Shown: positions 17,081 to 24,313 of the stretch, in pieces | How positions within the stretch are numbered: the first letter of the stretch is position 1 | Layout: each line of letters begins with the position of its first letter | From: an uncultured Clostridia bacterium | Lineage (GTDB): Bacteria; Bacillota; Clostridia; Christensenellales; Borkfalkiaceae | Assembly (NCBI GenBank): GCA_944341075.1 | Contig: CALVLV010000002.1 | Span: 53,973 to 117,972 of the forward strand | Length of the DNA stretch: 64,000 nucleotides | Direction: 5' to 3' | Program-made: the position numbers and the translations under genes | Notes under the pieces: model-generated | The model's input: the letters and a program-made list of their open reading frames with translations, nothing else | Database searches by the model: none | Told to the model about the DNA's origin: nothing

Positions 17081-18181
17081 ATGTTCAAAGCAGACGATTA
17101 CAGATTAAGACTGAAGGGCCTTTCGGAGACGCTCTCCGAGGCCAAATATGCCCTCGATATAGACAATATCGGCGAAAAGCTCAAACAGCTGCAGGCCGAA
17201 CAGGAAAAGCCCGAGGTGTGGAACGACCTTGAAAAGTCCAAGCACATCGGCAGGGAAATTTCTGTAATAGAGGGCAAGATAGCCGCATACAAAAAGGGCG
17301 AAAGCGCCCTTAAGGACGCGCAGGCGTTCGTAGACCTTATAGAGGAGGCCGACGACGAAAGCCTTGTGCCCGAGCTGGAAAAGATGATCTCTACGGCAGA
17401 GGCCGACATAGAGGAGATGCGCATAAAGGCGCTTTTAAAGGGCAAGTACGATTCAAACAACGCCATTTTAAGCCTGCATGCGGGCGCGGGCGGCACCGAG
17501 GCGTGCGACTGGACGCAGATGCTCTACCGCATGTACCAGCGCTACTGCGAAAAAGTCGGCTTCAAAGTCACCGAGCTCGACCGCGAGGACGGCGACGAGG
17601 CAGGCATCAAGAGCGTGAGCTTCAAGGTGGAGGGCGAAAACGCCTACGGCTTTTTAAAGGCTGAAAAGGGCGTGCACAGGCTGGTGCGCATCTCCCCGTT
17701 CGACAGCAACAAGCGCCGCCACACTTCTTTTGCCTCGCTCGAGGTAATGCCCGAGGTCGACGACGAGGGCGAAGTGGAGATACGCGACGAAGATATAAGG
17801 ATAGACGTATACCGCTCCTCCGGCGCGGGCGGCCAGAAGGTAAACAAGACCGAAACGGCCATACGCATAACGCACTTCCCCACGGGCATAGTCGTCACCT
17901 GCCAGAACGAGCGCAGCCAGCTTCAGAACAAGGCAATGGCCTTCCAGTATCTGCGCGCCAAGCTCATCGAGCGGCAGATCGCCGAGCGAGAGGCGGCCGA
18001 CGCCGAGCTGAAGGGCGAGATAAAAAAGATAGAGTGGGGCAGCCAGATACGCTCATATGTGTTCTGCCCGTATACCCTTGTAAAGGATCACCGCACAGGC
18101 TACGAAAATACCGATATCCAGGCCGTTATGGACGGCGATATCCAGGGCTTTATAATAGACTACCTTAAAAAAGCAGGCTGA
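17081..18181 (+). CDS. prfB: peptide chain release factor 2, without programmed frameshift
   Basis: RF2 (366 residues) releases nascent chains at UGA and UAA. The codon-recognition tripeptide SPF is in LVRISPFDSNKRRHTS and the peptidyl-transferase motif GGQ in SSGAGGQKVNKTETA. Start is ATG 17081, giving the usual N terminus; the frame is open further upstream but that part is not RF2-like. The autoregulatory +1 frameshift site (CTT TGA C near codon 25 in many bacteria) is absent: the equivalent position reads CTC GAT in one continuous frame, so RF2 level is not controlled that way here. Confidence 0.95.
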   Translation: MFKADDYRLRLKGLSETLSEAKYALDIDNIGEKLKQLQAEQEKPEVWNDLEKSKHIGREISVIEGKIAAYKKGESALKDAQAFVDLIEEADDESLVPELEKMISTAEADIEEMRIKALLKGKYDSNNAILSLHAGAGGTEACDWTQMLYRMYQRYCEKVGFKVTELDREDGDEAGIKSVSFKVEGENAYGFLKAEKGVHRLVRISPFDSNKRRHTSFASLEVMPEVDDEGEVEIRDEDIRIDVYRSSGAGGQKVNKTETAIRITHFPTGIVVTCQNERSQLQNKAMAFQYLRAKLIERQIAEREAADAELKGEIKKIEWGSQIRSYVFCPYTLVKDHRTGYENTDIQAVMDGDIQGFIIDYLKKAG

Positions 18182-18231
18182 TATCCTGTCTGCAGGCGCG
18201 GCAGAAAAGTGCCGCCTTGCAATCAATAGTT

Positions 18232-18248
18232 GTGCCATATATGCGGCC
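18232..18248 (+). repeat. variant copy of the CATATATG motif
   Basis: GTGCCATATATGCGGCC in the gap after prfB; same core, with the halves rearranged compared with the 9171 and 16987 copies and close to the site at 53335. Confidence 0.5.
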
Positions 18249-18316
18249 AAATTTAAAGTTTGCTTAAGTTTTGCGGAGTTTTCCGCCCAAAATATCATAC
18301 GGAGGGAATTATTTTT

Positions 18317-18778
18317 ATGGCGTCAAAAACAAACGTCGGCGGAAAGTGCATGGAACTTTCCCTCAAAGTAATGTCGCTCGGCGTGGGCATCAACAGTAAA
18401 AGGGGTGCGCAGGAGCTCTTCAGGGAGCTGTGCGCAAAGACCACCGAACTGGGCGCCGGCATCAGTGCCGTAAATTACCTGCCCACACGCTCTATGCGCG
18501 CACAGCAGGCGGTAGAGCTTGTAAAGTGCTGCCAGCAGGTAATATACCTTCTCAACCTCGCCCTGCGCGAAGGTTCGCTGGAGCAGTCGGGGCTTTCGGG
18601 CGCGCTCACGCTCGCCGTTGATATCGGCAACGAAATAAACAACTTCGTCATGGCATACGTGCCCGGCGTTGCCGCCGCCCAGCCTGAGGAGAAACCCGAA
18701 GAACAGCCCGAGGACGAGCAGCCCCGGCCCGACCCCGATCCCGACGGGTTCGACGCCCCCTACGACGGCACTCTTTAA
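18317..18778 (+). CDS. hypothetical protein, predicted helical bundle with acidic tail
   Basis: Not recognised with certainty. The 153-residue protein has a helical body to about residue 115 (helices around 10-25, 28-50, 58-82, 88-112), then a Pro/Glu/Asp-rich tail (PEEKPEEQPEDEQP) likely to be disordered. The pattern of an internal Ser/Ala-rich helix followed by VELVKCCQQVIYLLNLALREG is faintly like the four-helix-bundle (S23/Avd) family, but I could not confirm it. Start ATG follows GGAGGG at a good distance. It stands alone between prfB and tsaD on the same strand; no partner suggests a role. Confidence 0.7.
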   Translation: MASKTNVGGKCMELSLKVMSLGVGINSKRGAQELFRELCAKTTELGAGISAVNYLPTRSMRAQQAVELVKCCQQVIYLLNLALREGSLEQSGLSGALTLAVDIGNEINNFVMAYVPGVAAAQPEEKPEEQPEDEQPRPDPDPDGFDAPYDGTL

Positions 18779-18919
18779 GTTGTTTCCGCTACATAATATA
18801 CTTTGCCGCCTGTCTGCGGCAGTGCTTCAGGGCATATGCTTTGCGGCGGGTACAGTGCGGCGTTTTTTGCCGCCGTGTGCCGCGCTCAAGACACATTCCT
18901 TCTAAAAAATACAATTAAT

Positions 18920-18949
18920 GTGCGGCGCCGCGGCGTCGCACTTCGGTTT
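18920..18949 (+). terminator. GC-rich hairpin before tsaD
   Basis: GTGCGGCGCC and GGCGTCGCAC pair (one G-U) and are followed by TTCGGTTTT. It sits only a few bases before the tsaD start, so it may be a terminator of the upstream unit or part of the tsaD leader. Confidence 0.45.
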
Positions 18950-18954
18950 TATAT

Positions 18955-19989
18955 ATGTACGATATATCTGCGTTCAGCATAAAGTCCCAGCCCTTGATAC
19001 TCGGCATAGAGTCCAGCTGTGACGAAACTGCCTGCGCCGTGCTCCGCGGCAGAAAGATACTTTCAAACTGCATAATCTCCTCGGCGGCCGAACAGGCAAA
19101 ATACGGCGGAGTGGTGCCGGAAATAGCCTCGCGCATGCACACCGAGGCGGTGGACGAAGTCTGCAGAATGGCGCTTGAACAGGCCGCCGTGCGCCCGCAT
19201 GATATAGACTGCGTGGCGGCAACTTACGGCGCCGGGCTTTTGGGCGCTCTGCTCGTCGGGCTGTCGTTTGCCAAGGCTTTCGCCTATGCGCTCAACGTTC
19301 CATTCGTCGCCGTCAACCACATTCGCGGGCACATATCTGCCGCCTATCTCGACAAGCCCGACTTAAAGCCGCCGTTTATAACGCTGCTTGCAAGCGGTGG
19401 GCATACGGCGATACTGCTCACAGAATCTTTCACGCAGTTTAAGGTGCTTGCCGACACTTCTGACGACGCCGCTGGCGAGGCGTTCGATAAGTGCGCCCGC
19501 GTTCTCGGCCAGCCGTACCCCGGCGGGCCCTCGGTGCAAAAACTTGCTGCGGGCGGCAGGCCGGTAATAAATCTTCCCTCCGCGCTCGTCAAAAATTCAA
19601 CGTCAACGCGCTTTTCGTACAGCGGCCTCAAAACGGCGGTAATAAACACCGTGCACAACGCCGCACAGCGGGGCGAACAGCTCAATCTTGCAGACGTGGC
19701 CGCCTCGTTCCAGCGCGCCGCCATAGACCCGCTTGTAAAAAAGACGGTGGAATATGCTCAAAAGTACGGTATACGCACCGTAACGGCGGGCGGAGGGGTC
19801 ATAGCAAACGACTATCTGCGCTCCTCTCTGTCCGCACTGTGCGCCTCAAACGGCATAAATTTAGTCCTTCCCGAAAAGAAATTCTGCACGGATAACGCCG
19901 CCATGATAGCCTCTGAAGGGCTCAACCAATACATGGCGGGCAATTTTTCGGGGTTGGATATAAATGCCTGCGCCTCGATACCGTTATAA
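18955..19989 (+). CDS. tsaD: tRNA N6-adenosine threonylcarbamoyltransferase TsaD
   Basis: A 344-residue ASKHA-fold protein that transfers threonylcarbamoyl to A37 of ANN-decoding tRNAs together with TsaB and TsaE. Family marks: LGIESSCDETACAV near residue 18, the metal-binding NHIRGHISA (His-x3-His near residue 121), LLASGGHTAI and DDAAGEAFDKCARVLG, PYPGGPSV. The other subunits are not in the window. The ATG at 18955 has no clear Shine-Dalgarno sequence; the N terminus is about ten residues longer than usual, and a later start is possible. Confidence 0.95.
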   Translation: MYDISAFSIKSQPLILGIESSCDETACAVLRGRKILSNCIISSAAEQAKYGGVVPEIASRMHTEAVDEVCRMALEQAAVRPHDIDCVAATYGAGLLGALLVGLSFAKAFAYALNVPFVAVNHIRGHISAAYLDKPDLKPPFITLLASGGHTAILLTESFTQFKVLADTSDDAAGEAFDKCARVLGQPYPGGPSVQKLAAGGRPVINLPSALVKNSTSTRFSYSGLKTAVINTVHNAAQRGEQLNLADVAASFQRAAIDPLVKKTVEYAQKYGIRTVTAGGGVIANDYLRSSLSALCASNGINLVLPEKKFCTDNAAMIASEGLNQYMAGNFSGLDINACASIPL

Positions 19990-19995
19990 AGGGGT

Positions 19996-20293
19996 TCACA
20001 AAATTTGCCGCCTTGCGTGTCGGCAAATTTTCGTGATTTTTAGGGGCGCTGCCCCTCTTTGTGCAATCTTAAGTGCCCTCAATTATATAATTGCGCAAAT
20101 TCACCCTGCTGAGGCGCAGGTATGCGCAAATTGAGACGAGCGGCACGTTCCGTAGAACAGCGGACACCCGCTGTTCGTGTGCCGCGGAGAGACCGCAACA
20201 TGCCGAGCGTTAGCGTGAGGCGTTGCGGAGCCGACCAACGAGGCACGAGGCGAACCTGCTGCGGCGGGAAACCCGCCTTGCGACATTATTTAT
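19996..20293 (+). repeat. structured non-coding element, copy B (with extra hairpins)
   Basis: Stems in the same order as copy A: TCAC/GTGA extended by AAAATTTGCCG/CGGCAAATTTT (19996-20036); AGGGGC/GCCCCT (20042-20056); TTTGTGCAAT/ATTGCGCAAA (20058-20099) around a 22-base loop with GCCCTC and TTATATA; CCTGC/GCAGG (20104-20120); and GGCGGG-AAA-CCCGCC (20263-20277). An inserted part (about 20136-20252) adds GCGGCAC/GTGCCGC enclosing GAACAGCGG/CCGCTGTTC, and CCGCAAC/GTTGCGG. Confidence 0.65.
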
Positions 20294-20333
20294 TTTTTGT
20301 AAGCTCCTTCGCAACATTCCGCACGCTCCTTCT

Positions 20334-20389
20334 TGCCTCCCTTGCCAAAGGGGGGAAGGCTTGCCAAAGGCAAGCCAGGGGGGATTTTT
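20334..20389 (+). repeat. interspersed CCTCCC repeat, copy 2
   Basis: TGCCTCCCTTGCCAAAGGGG, inner hairpin GGCTTGCC/GGCAAGCC, then GGGGGGATTT. It follows structured element B just as copy 1 follows element A. Confidence 0.6.
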
Positions 20390-20475
20390 GCTTGCATCTC
20401 CAAAGTTTTAGCTCCGCGTGTTTTTTGCGTTTGTTTGCATATCCGGCTATTTGCCGCGTTGCGGGCAAAAAATGC

Positions 20476-20504
20476 TTTACTTTCGTCGGGCGTTCGGGTA
20501 TAAT
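20476..20504 (+). promoter_or_regulatory. promoter of the ileS leader
   Basis: TTTACT (20476-20481), 17 bases, TATAAT (20499-20504). Confidence 0.65.
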
Positions 20505-20510
20505 ATTTAC

Positions 20511-20780
20511 ATAATTTAATATCAAAGGCTATCACGGAGGACAACCGCCCTTTCGCCAACCCTTTAAGAGAGCTTTCGGCAGGTGTAAGAAGGCAGGCGC
20601 GCGACGGGGATATCACCTCCCAGCTTATTTTCCCAAAGCGGGCGGGCTGAAAAAGCGCGCACGCCGCGTAAGAAAATACGGTTTCATAACCCGTTACAAG
20701 TTATGGCAAATAATAGTTTGTTTTGGTGGTTTACAAGCACTCGTTTTCGGTGTCCGAAATAACGGGGGCTTTATTTTTTT
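20511..20780 (+). ncRNA. T-box riboswitch, isoleucine-specific
   Basis: The leader contains AGAGAG (20567-20572) with the following GGTGTAAGAAGG of stem I. The specifier triplet is most likely ATC (Ile) followed by A at 20612-20615. The antiterminator is GTTTGT/ACAAGC (20716-20721 with 20733-20738) around a bulge holding TTTGGTGG, whose TGG(T) can pair with the tRNA acceptor end. The competing terminator is TCGTTTTCGG/CCGAAATAACG (20741-20764) with TTATTTTTTT. Uncharged tRNA-Ile would favour readthrough into ileS. The 3' strand lacks the usual ACCGCG. Confidence 0.85.
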
Positions 20781-20799
20781 ACCGCCGCAAGGAGCTTCA

Positions 20800-23700
20800 A
20801 TGTATAAAAAAGTGGATACCGCCCTCGACTTTGTGGGCAGGGAGCAGGAAGTCATCGACTTCTGGAATCAAAACAACATCTTTGAAAAGTCTGTAAAGCA
20901 GAACGAGGGCGCTGAAGAGTTTTCCTTCTACGACGGCCCTCCCACTGCCAACGGCAAGCCGCATATCGGCCATATTTTAACGCGCGTAATGAAGGATATA
21001 ATCCCCCGCTACCAGACCATGAAGGGCAAGCACGTTTTGCGCAAGGCCGGATGGGATACGCACGGCCTGCCCGTAGAACTCGAAGTGGAAAAGATGCTCG
21101 GCATGGACGGCAAGCAGGACATTGAAAAGTACGGCATAGAGCCGTTCATAAAGCAGTGCAAGCAGTCTGTGTGGAAGTATAAGGGCGAGTGGGAGCGCAT
21201 GTCTGAGCGCGTAGGCTATTGGGCCGACATGAAGCACCCCTACGTCACCTACGACGACAACTATATCGAGTCGGAGTGGTGGGCCCTCAAGACCATGCAC
21301 CAGAAGGGCCTTTTATACAAGGGCCACAAAATAGTGCCCTATTGCCCCCGCTGCGGCACGGCGCTCTCCTCGCACGAGGTCGCTCAGGGCTATAAGCTGG
21401 TAAAGGAAAATTCGGTGGTCGCCCGCTTTAAGGTGAAGGGGGAAGAGGGCCGCTACATCCTTGCATGGACAACCACGCCGTGGACGCTGCCTTCAAACGT
21501 GGCGCTGTGCATGAACCCCAACGAGCCCTACGTTGAAATAGAGTCCGAAGGCACGCGCTATATACTTGCAAAGACGCTTGTTTCAAACTTCTTTGAAGAG
21601 TACACTTTAGTTGCAGAAAAGCCCGGCAGTGAGTGGGAGGGGCTGGAGTACGAGCCGCTGTTTGAAGAGACGGCCGCCGAAATAAAGCGCATATCCCCCG
21701 CAAACGCGCCCTTAAAGGCGCACTACGTTGTGTGCGATACCTATGTAACCATGGGCGACGGCACAGGCGTAGTTCACATTGCCCCCGCCTTCGGCGAGGA
21801 TGACTACAAGGTGGGCAAGCGCTATAACCTGCCCGTAGTTCAGCTTGTAAACGAGCGCGGCTGCTTCGATAAGCGCTTCCCCGCGGTAGACGGTGTGTTC
21901 GCCAAAAAGGCAGATAAGACGATAATAGACATGCTTGAAAAGCAGGGCAGCCTGTTCAGGGTGGTGCCCTTCGAACACGACTACCCGCATTGCTGGCGGT
22001 GCGATACGCCCCTTTTATACTACGCCCGCTCAAGCTGGTTCATTGAGGTCACCAAGGTCAAGGAGGACATAAAGGCTGCCAACCGCTCGGTGAACTGGAT
22101 GCCCGAGACCATAAAGGAAGGCCGCATGGGCAACTTCCTTGAAAACGTCATCGACTGGGGCCTCTCCCGCGACAGGTACTGGGGTACGCCCCTGCCCGTA
22201 TGGGTATGCCCCGACTGCGGTGAAATAGAGGTCATCGGTTCCAAGCAGGAGCTCAAGGAAAAGTGCGGCCTGCCCGCAGACAGCGACATAGAGCTGCACC
22301 GCCCCTATCTCGACAACCTCACCTGCACCTGCCCCAAGTGCGGCGGCAAAATGAAGCGCACGCCCGAAGTAATCGACTGCTGGTTCGACTCCGGCTCCAT
22401 GCCCTTCGCGCAGTATCACTACCCGTTTGAAAACGCCGATCTTTTCAAAGAGACCTTCCCCGCCGACTTCATCTCGGAGGCCGTCGACCAGACGCGCGGC
22501 TGGTTCTATACCCTTTTGGTGGTAAACACCATACTCTTCGGCGTGGCGCCCTTTAAAAACTGCATAGTTCTGGGGCACGTAAACGATAAAAACGGCATAA
22601 AGATGTCCAAGCACAAGGGCAACGTGGTCGATCCCTGGTCGGTGCTCGATAAGCAGGGTGCAGATGCCGTGCGCTGGTACTTCTATACCTCGTCGGCGCC
22701 CTGGCTGCCCTCAAGGTTCTACGAAGAGGCCGTGTCCGAAGCGCAGCGCAAATATCTGGGCACGCTGTGGAACACCTATGCGTTCTTTACGCTGTACGCC
22801 GAAATAGATAAGTACGACCCCTCAAAGTATTCGCTCAAAGACAGCAAGCTTTCGCTGATGGACAGGTGGATACTCTCCAGGCTCAACAGCCTTGTAAAAT
22901 TAGTGGATGAGCACCTCGCCCGCTACGAGATAACCGAAAGTTCGCGCGCCATTCAGGACTTTGCAGACGTGCTCTCCAACTGGTACGTGCGCCGCTGCCG
23001 CGACAGGTTCTGGGGCAGCGACATGACGGAGGACAAGGCCGCTGCATACACCACGCTGTATACCGTGCTTTTAACGCTTGCAAAGGTGACGGCGCCCTAT
23101 ACGCCCTTCGTTGCGGAGATGATGTACCGCAACCTTGTGCCGCAGTTCTTCAGTGACGCGCCCGAGTCCGTTCATCTCTGCCATTTCCCCGAGGCCGACG
23201 AAAGCCTTATAGACGGCGAGCTTGAGCGCGGCATGGATAGCGTTCTGAACATTGTTGTAAACGGCAGGTCGGCGCGCAACGCGGGCAACCTTAAAAACCG
23301 CCAGCCGCTTGCCGAAATGGTGGTGGTGTCTGAAAAGCCCATGAACCTTTCGGAAGAGGAAGTGCAGATAGTGCTTGAAGAGCTCAACGTAAAGCACATG
23401 ACCGTTGCAGACGACGCTTCAAAGTATATCAGGCATCGCCTCAAGCCCCAGCTCAAAACGCTCGGCCCCAAGTTCGGCAAGCAGCTGGGCGCCATATCAA
23501 AGTTCATAGCCTCGTGCAACGCAGAAGAGGTGCTTGCAGGCATCCGCAGCGAAGGCAGCTATACCATTCCCGACCTGGGAATAAAGCTCATGCTCGAAGA
23601 CCTGCAGGTGTTCTCCGAAAGCGCCAACGGCTATGTGGCGCAGTCAGATAAGGGCATAACCGTCGCCCTCTCTACGGCGCTCACCGAAGAGCTGCTGGAC

Positions 23701-23949
23701 GAGGGTGTGGAGCGCGAAATAATTTCCAAAATACAGAACATGCGCAAGGAGGCGGGTTTTGAAGTCACCGACCGCATAAACGTATATTTCACTGGTGAAG
23801 GCCGCGCCCTCAAGGTGCTGCGCGCCGCAGGCTTTGCCGGGGACGTGCTTGCCGACAGCGTGCAGCAAGGCCCCGCGCCGCAGGGTGCCTTTGTAAAGGA
23901 GCAGAACATAAACGGCGAAAAGGCAGTTATAGCGCTTTTGCGCAAATAA
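20800..23949 (+). CDS. ileS: isoleucyl-tRNA synthetase (type 2, IleS2-like)
   Basis: A class I aminoacyl-tRNA synthetase of 1049 residues. HIGH is at residues 55-58, KMSKH near residue 600, the editing (CP1) domain between them includes TTPWTLPSN, and the C-terminal part is the anticodon-binding region. The length and the DGPPTANGKPHIGHIL start resemble the eukaryote-like IleS2 group, which in other bacteria is less sensitive to mupirocin than IleS1. The zinc-like pairs CPDCG and CPKCGGKMKR are inside the CP1 region. Expression is controlled by the T-box upstream. Start ATG follows AAGGAG. Confidence 0.97.
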   Translation: MYKKVDTALDFVGREQEVIDFWNQNNIFEKSVKQNEGAEEFSFYDGPPTANGKPHIGHILTRVMKDIIPRYQTMKGKHVLRKAGWDTHGLPVELEVEKMLGMDGKQDIEKYGIEPFIKQCKQSVWKYKGEWERMSERVGYWADMKHPYVTYDDNYIESEWWALKTMHQKGLLYKGHKIVPYCPRCGTALSSHEVAQGYKLVKENSVVARFKVKGEEGRYILAWTTTPWTLPSNVALCMNPNEPYVEIESEGTRYILAKTLVSNFFEEYTLVAEKPGSEWEGLEYEPLFEETAAEIKRISPANAPLKAHYVVCDTYVTMGDGTGVVHIAPAFGEDDYKVGKRYNLPVVQLVNERGCFDKRFPAVDGVFAKKADKTIIDMLEKQGSLFRVVPFEHDYPHCWRCDTPLLYYARSSWFIEVTKVKEDIKAANRSVNWMPETIKEGRMGNFLENVIDWGLSRDRYWGTPLPVWVCPDCGEIEVIGSKQELKEKCGLPADSDIELHRPYLDNLTCTCPKCGGKMKRTPEVIDCWFDSGSMPFAQYHYPFENADLFKETFPADFISEAVDQTRGWFYTLLVVNTILFGVAPFKNCIVLGHVNDKNGIKMSKHKGNVVDPWSVLDKQGADAVRWYFYTSSAPWLPSRFYEEAVSEAQRKYLGTLWNTYAFFTLYAEIDKYDPSKYSLKDSKLSLMDRWILSRLNSLVKLVDEHLARYEITESSRAIQDFADVLSNWYVRRCRDRFWGSDMTEDKAAAYTTLYTVLLTLAKVTAPYTPFVAEMMYRNLVPQFFSDAPESVHLCHFPEADESLIDGELERGMDSVLNIVVNGRSARNAGNLKNRQPLAEMVVVSEKPMNLSEEEVQIVLEELNVKHMTVADDASKYIRHRLKPQLKTLGPKFGKQLGAISKFIASCNAEEVLAGIRSEGSYTIPDLGIKLMLEDLQVFSESANGYVAQSDKGITVALSTALTEELLDEGVEREIISKIQNMRKEAGFEVTDRINVYFTGEGRALKVLRAAGFAGDVLADSVQQGPAPQGAFVKEQNINGEKAVIALLRK

Positions 23950-23968
23950 AGTTTGCGTGCCTGATAGT

Positions 23969-24005
23969 GTCATTTCGACCGAGCGTAAGCGAGCGGAGAA
24001 ATCTG
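23969..24005. repeat. small imperfect palindrome, intergenic repeat type
   Basis: ATTTCGACCGAGCG and its near complement CGAGCGGAGAAAT around TAAG. Sequences of the form CATTTCGACC...GGAGAAATC recur in intergenic regions of many genomes; only one copy is seen here. Confidence 0.5.
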
Positions 24006-24041
24006 ATCACCATTTCAGAACAATAATTTAAAACTGTTGTT

Positions 24042-24082
24042 AAGGCGCCGCGCAAGGTATACCTTGCGCGGCGCCTTCATAC
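24042..24082 (+). terminator. GC-rich terminator after ileS
   Basis: AAGGCGCCGCGCAAGGT and ACCTTGCGCGGCGCCTT form a 17-bp perfect stem; only CATAC follows, no T-run. Confidence 0.7.
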
Positions 24083-24091
24083 TTTATATAT

Positions 24092-24313
24092 ATGAATGTA
24101 TGGCAACTCGGGGCGGGCAACATCGCAAAAATAACAAGGGTCTCGGCAGGCGGCGGGGCGGCGGCACGGCTGTATTCGCTCGGCTTTGTCTGCGGCAGCA
24201 CGGTAACGGTGCTCGGCTATTCGCTGCTTAAATCGTCCGTGCTGTTGGGGTGCGGCGCCGTCCGCCTTGCGGTAAGAAAGAGCCTTGCCCTTAAAATAGA
24301 GGTGGAGGCATGA
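24092..24313 (+). CDS. feoA: FeoA-domain protein
   Basis: A 73-residue SH3-like protein: GAGNIAKITRVSAGGGAAARLYSLGFVCGSTVTVLG, then RLAVRKSLALKIEV, the two halves of the FeoA fold. FeoA supports Fe(II) transport by FeoB at the cytoplasmic side. Its stop overlaps the feoB start (ATGA). There is no clear ribosome-binding site ahead of the ATG at 24092, which lies right after the ileS terminator. No feoC or Fur box was identified. Confidence 0.85.
   Translation: MNVWQLGAGNIAKITRVSAGGGAAARLYSLGFVCGSTVTVLGYSLLKSSVLLGCGAVRLAVRKSLALKIEVEA

Larger units (their letters stand above)
19990..20799. other. 810-bp non-coding region between tsaD and ileS
   Basis: Contains structured element copy B (19996-20293), the second CCTCCC repeat (20334-20389), a promoter (20476-20504) and an isoleucine T-box leader. 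No credible protein gene. Confidence 0.75.

Noticed and set aside
20078-20135. Pseudoknot CTCAATT/AATTGAG in structured element B
   Set aside because: The equivalent bases in copy A (CTCGTTT and AATTGAG) do not pair beyond three bases, so it is not supported by both copies.
19996-20293. Reading the repeated hairpins as a CRISPR array
   Set aside because: No regularly spaced identical repeats and no cas genes in the window.
20122-20616. Several short frames on both strands in the tsaD-ileS gap
   Set aside because: They read through hairpins of the structured element and the T-box; their Arg/Cys-rich products are not protein-like.
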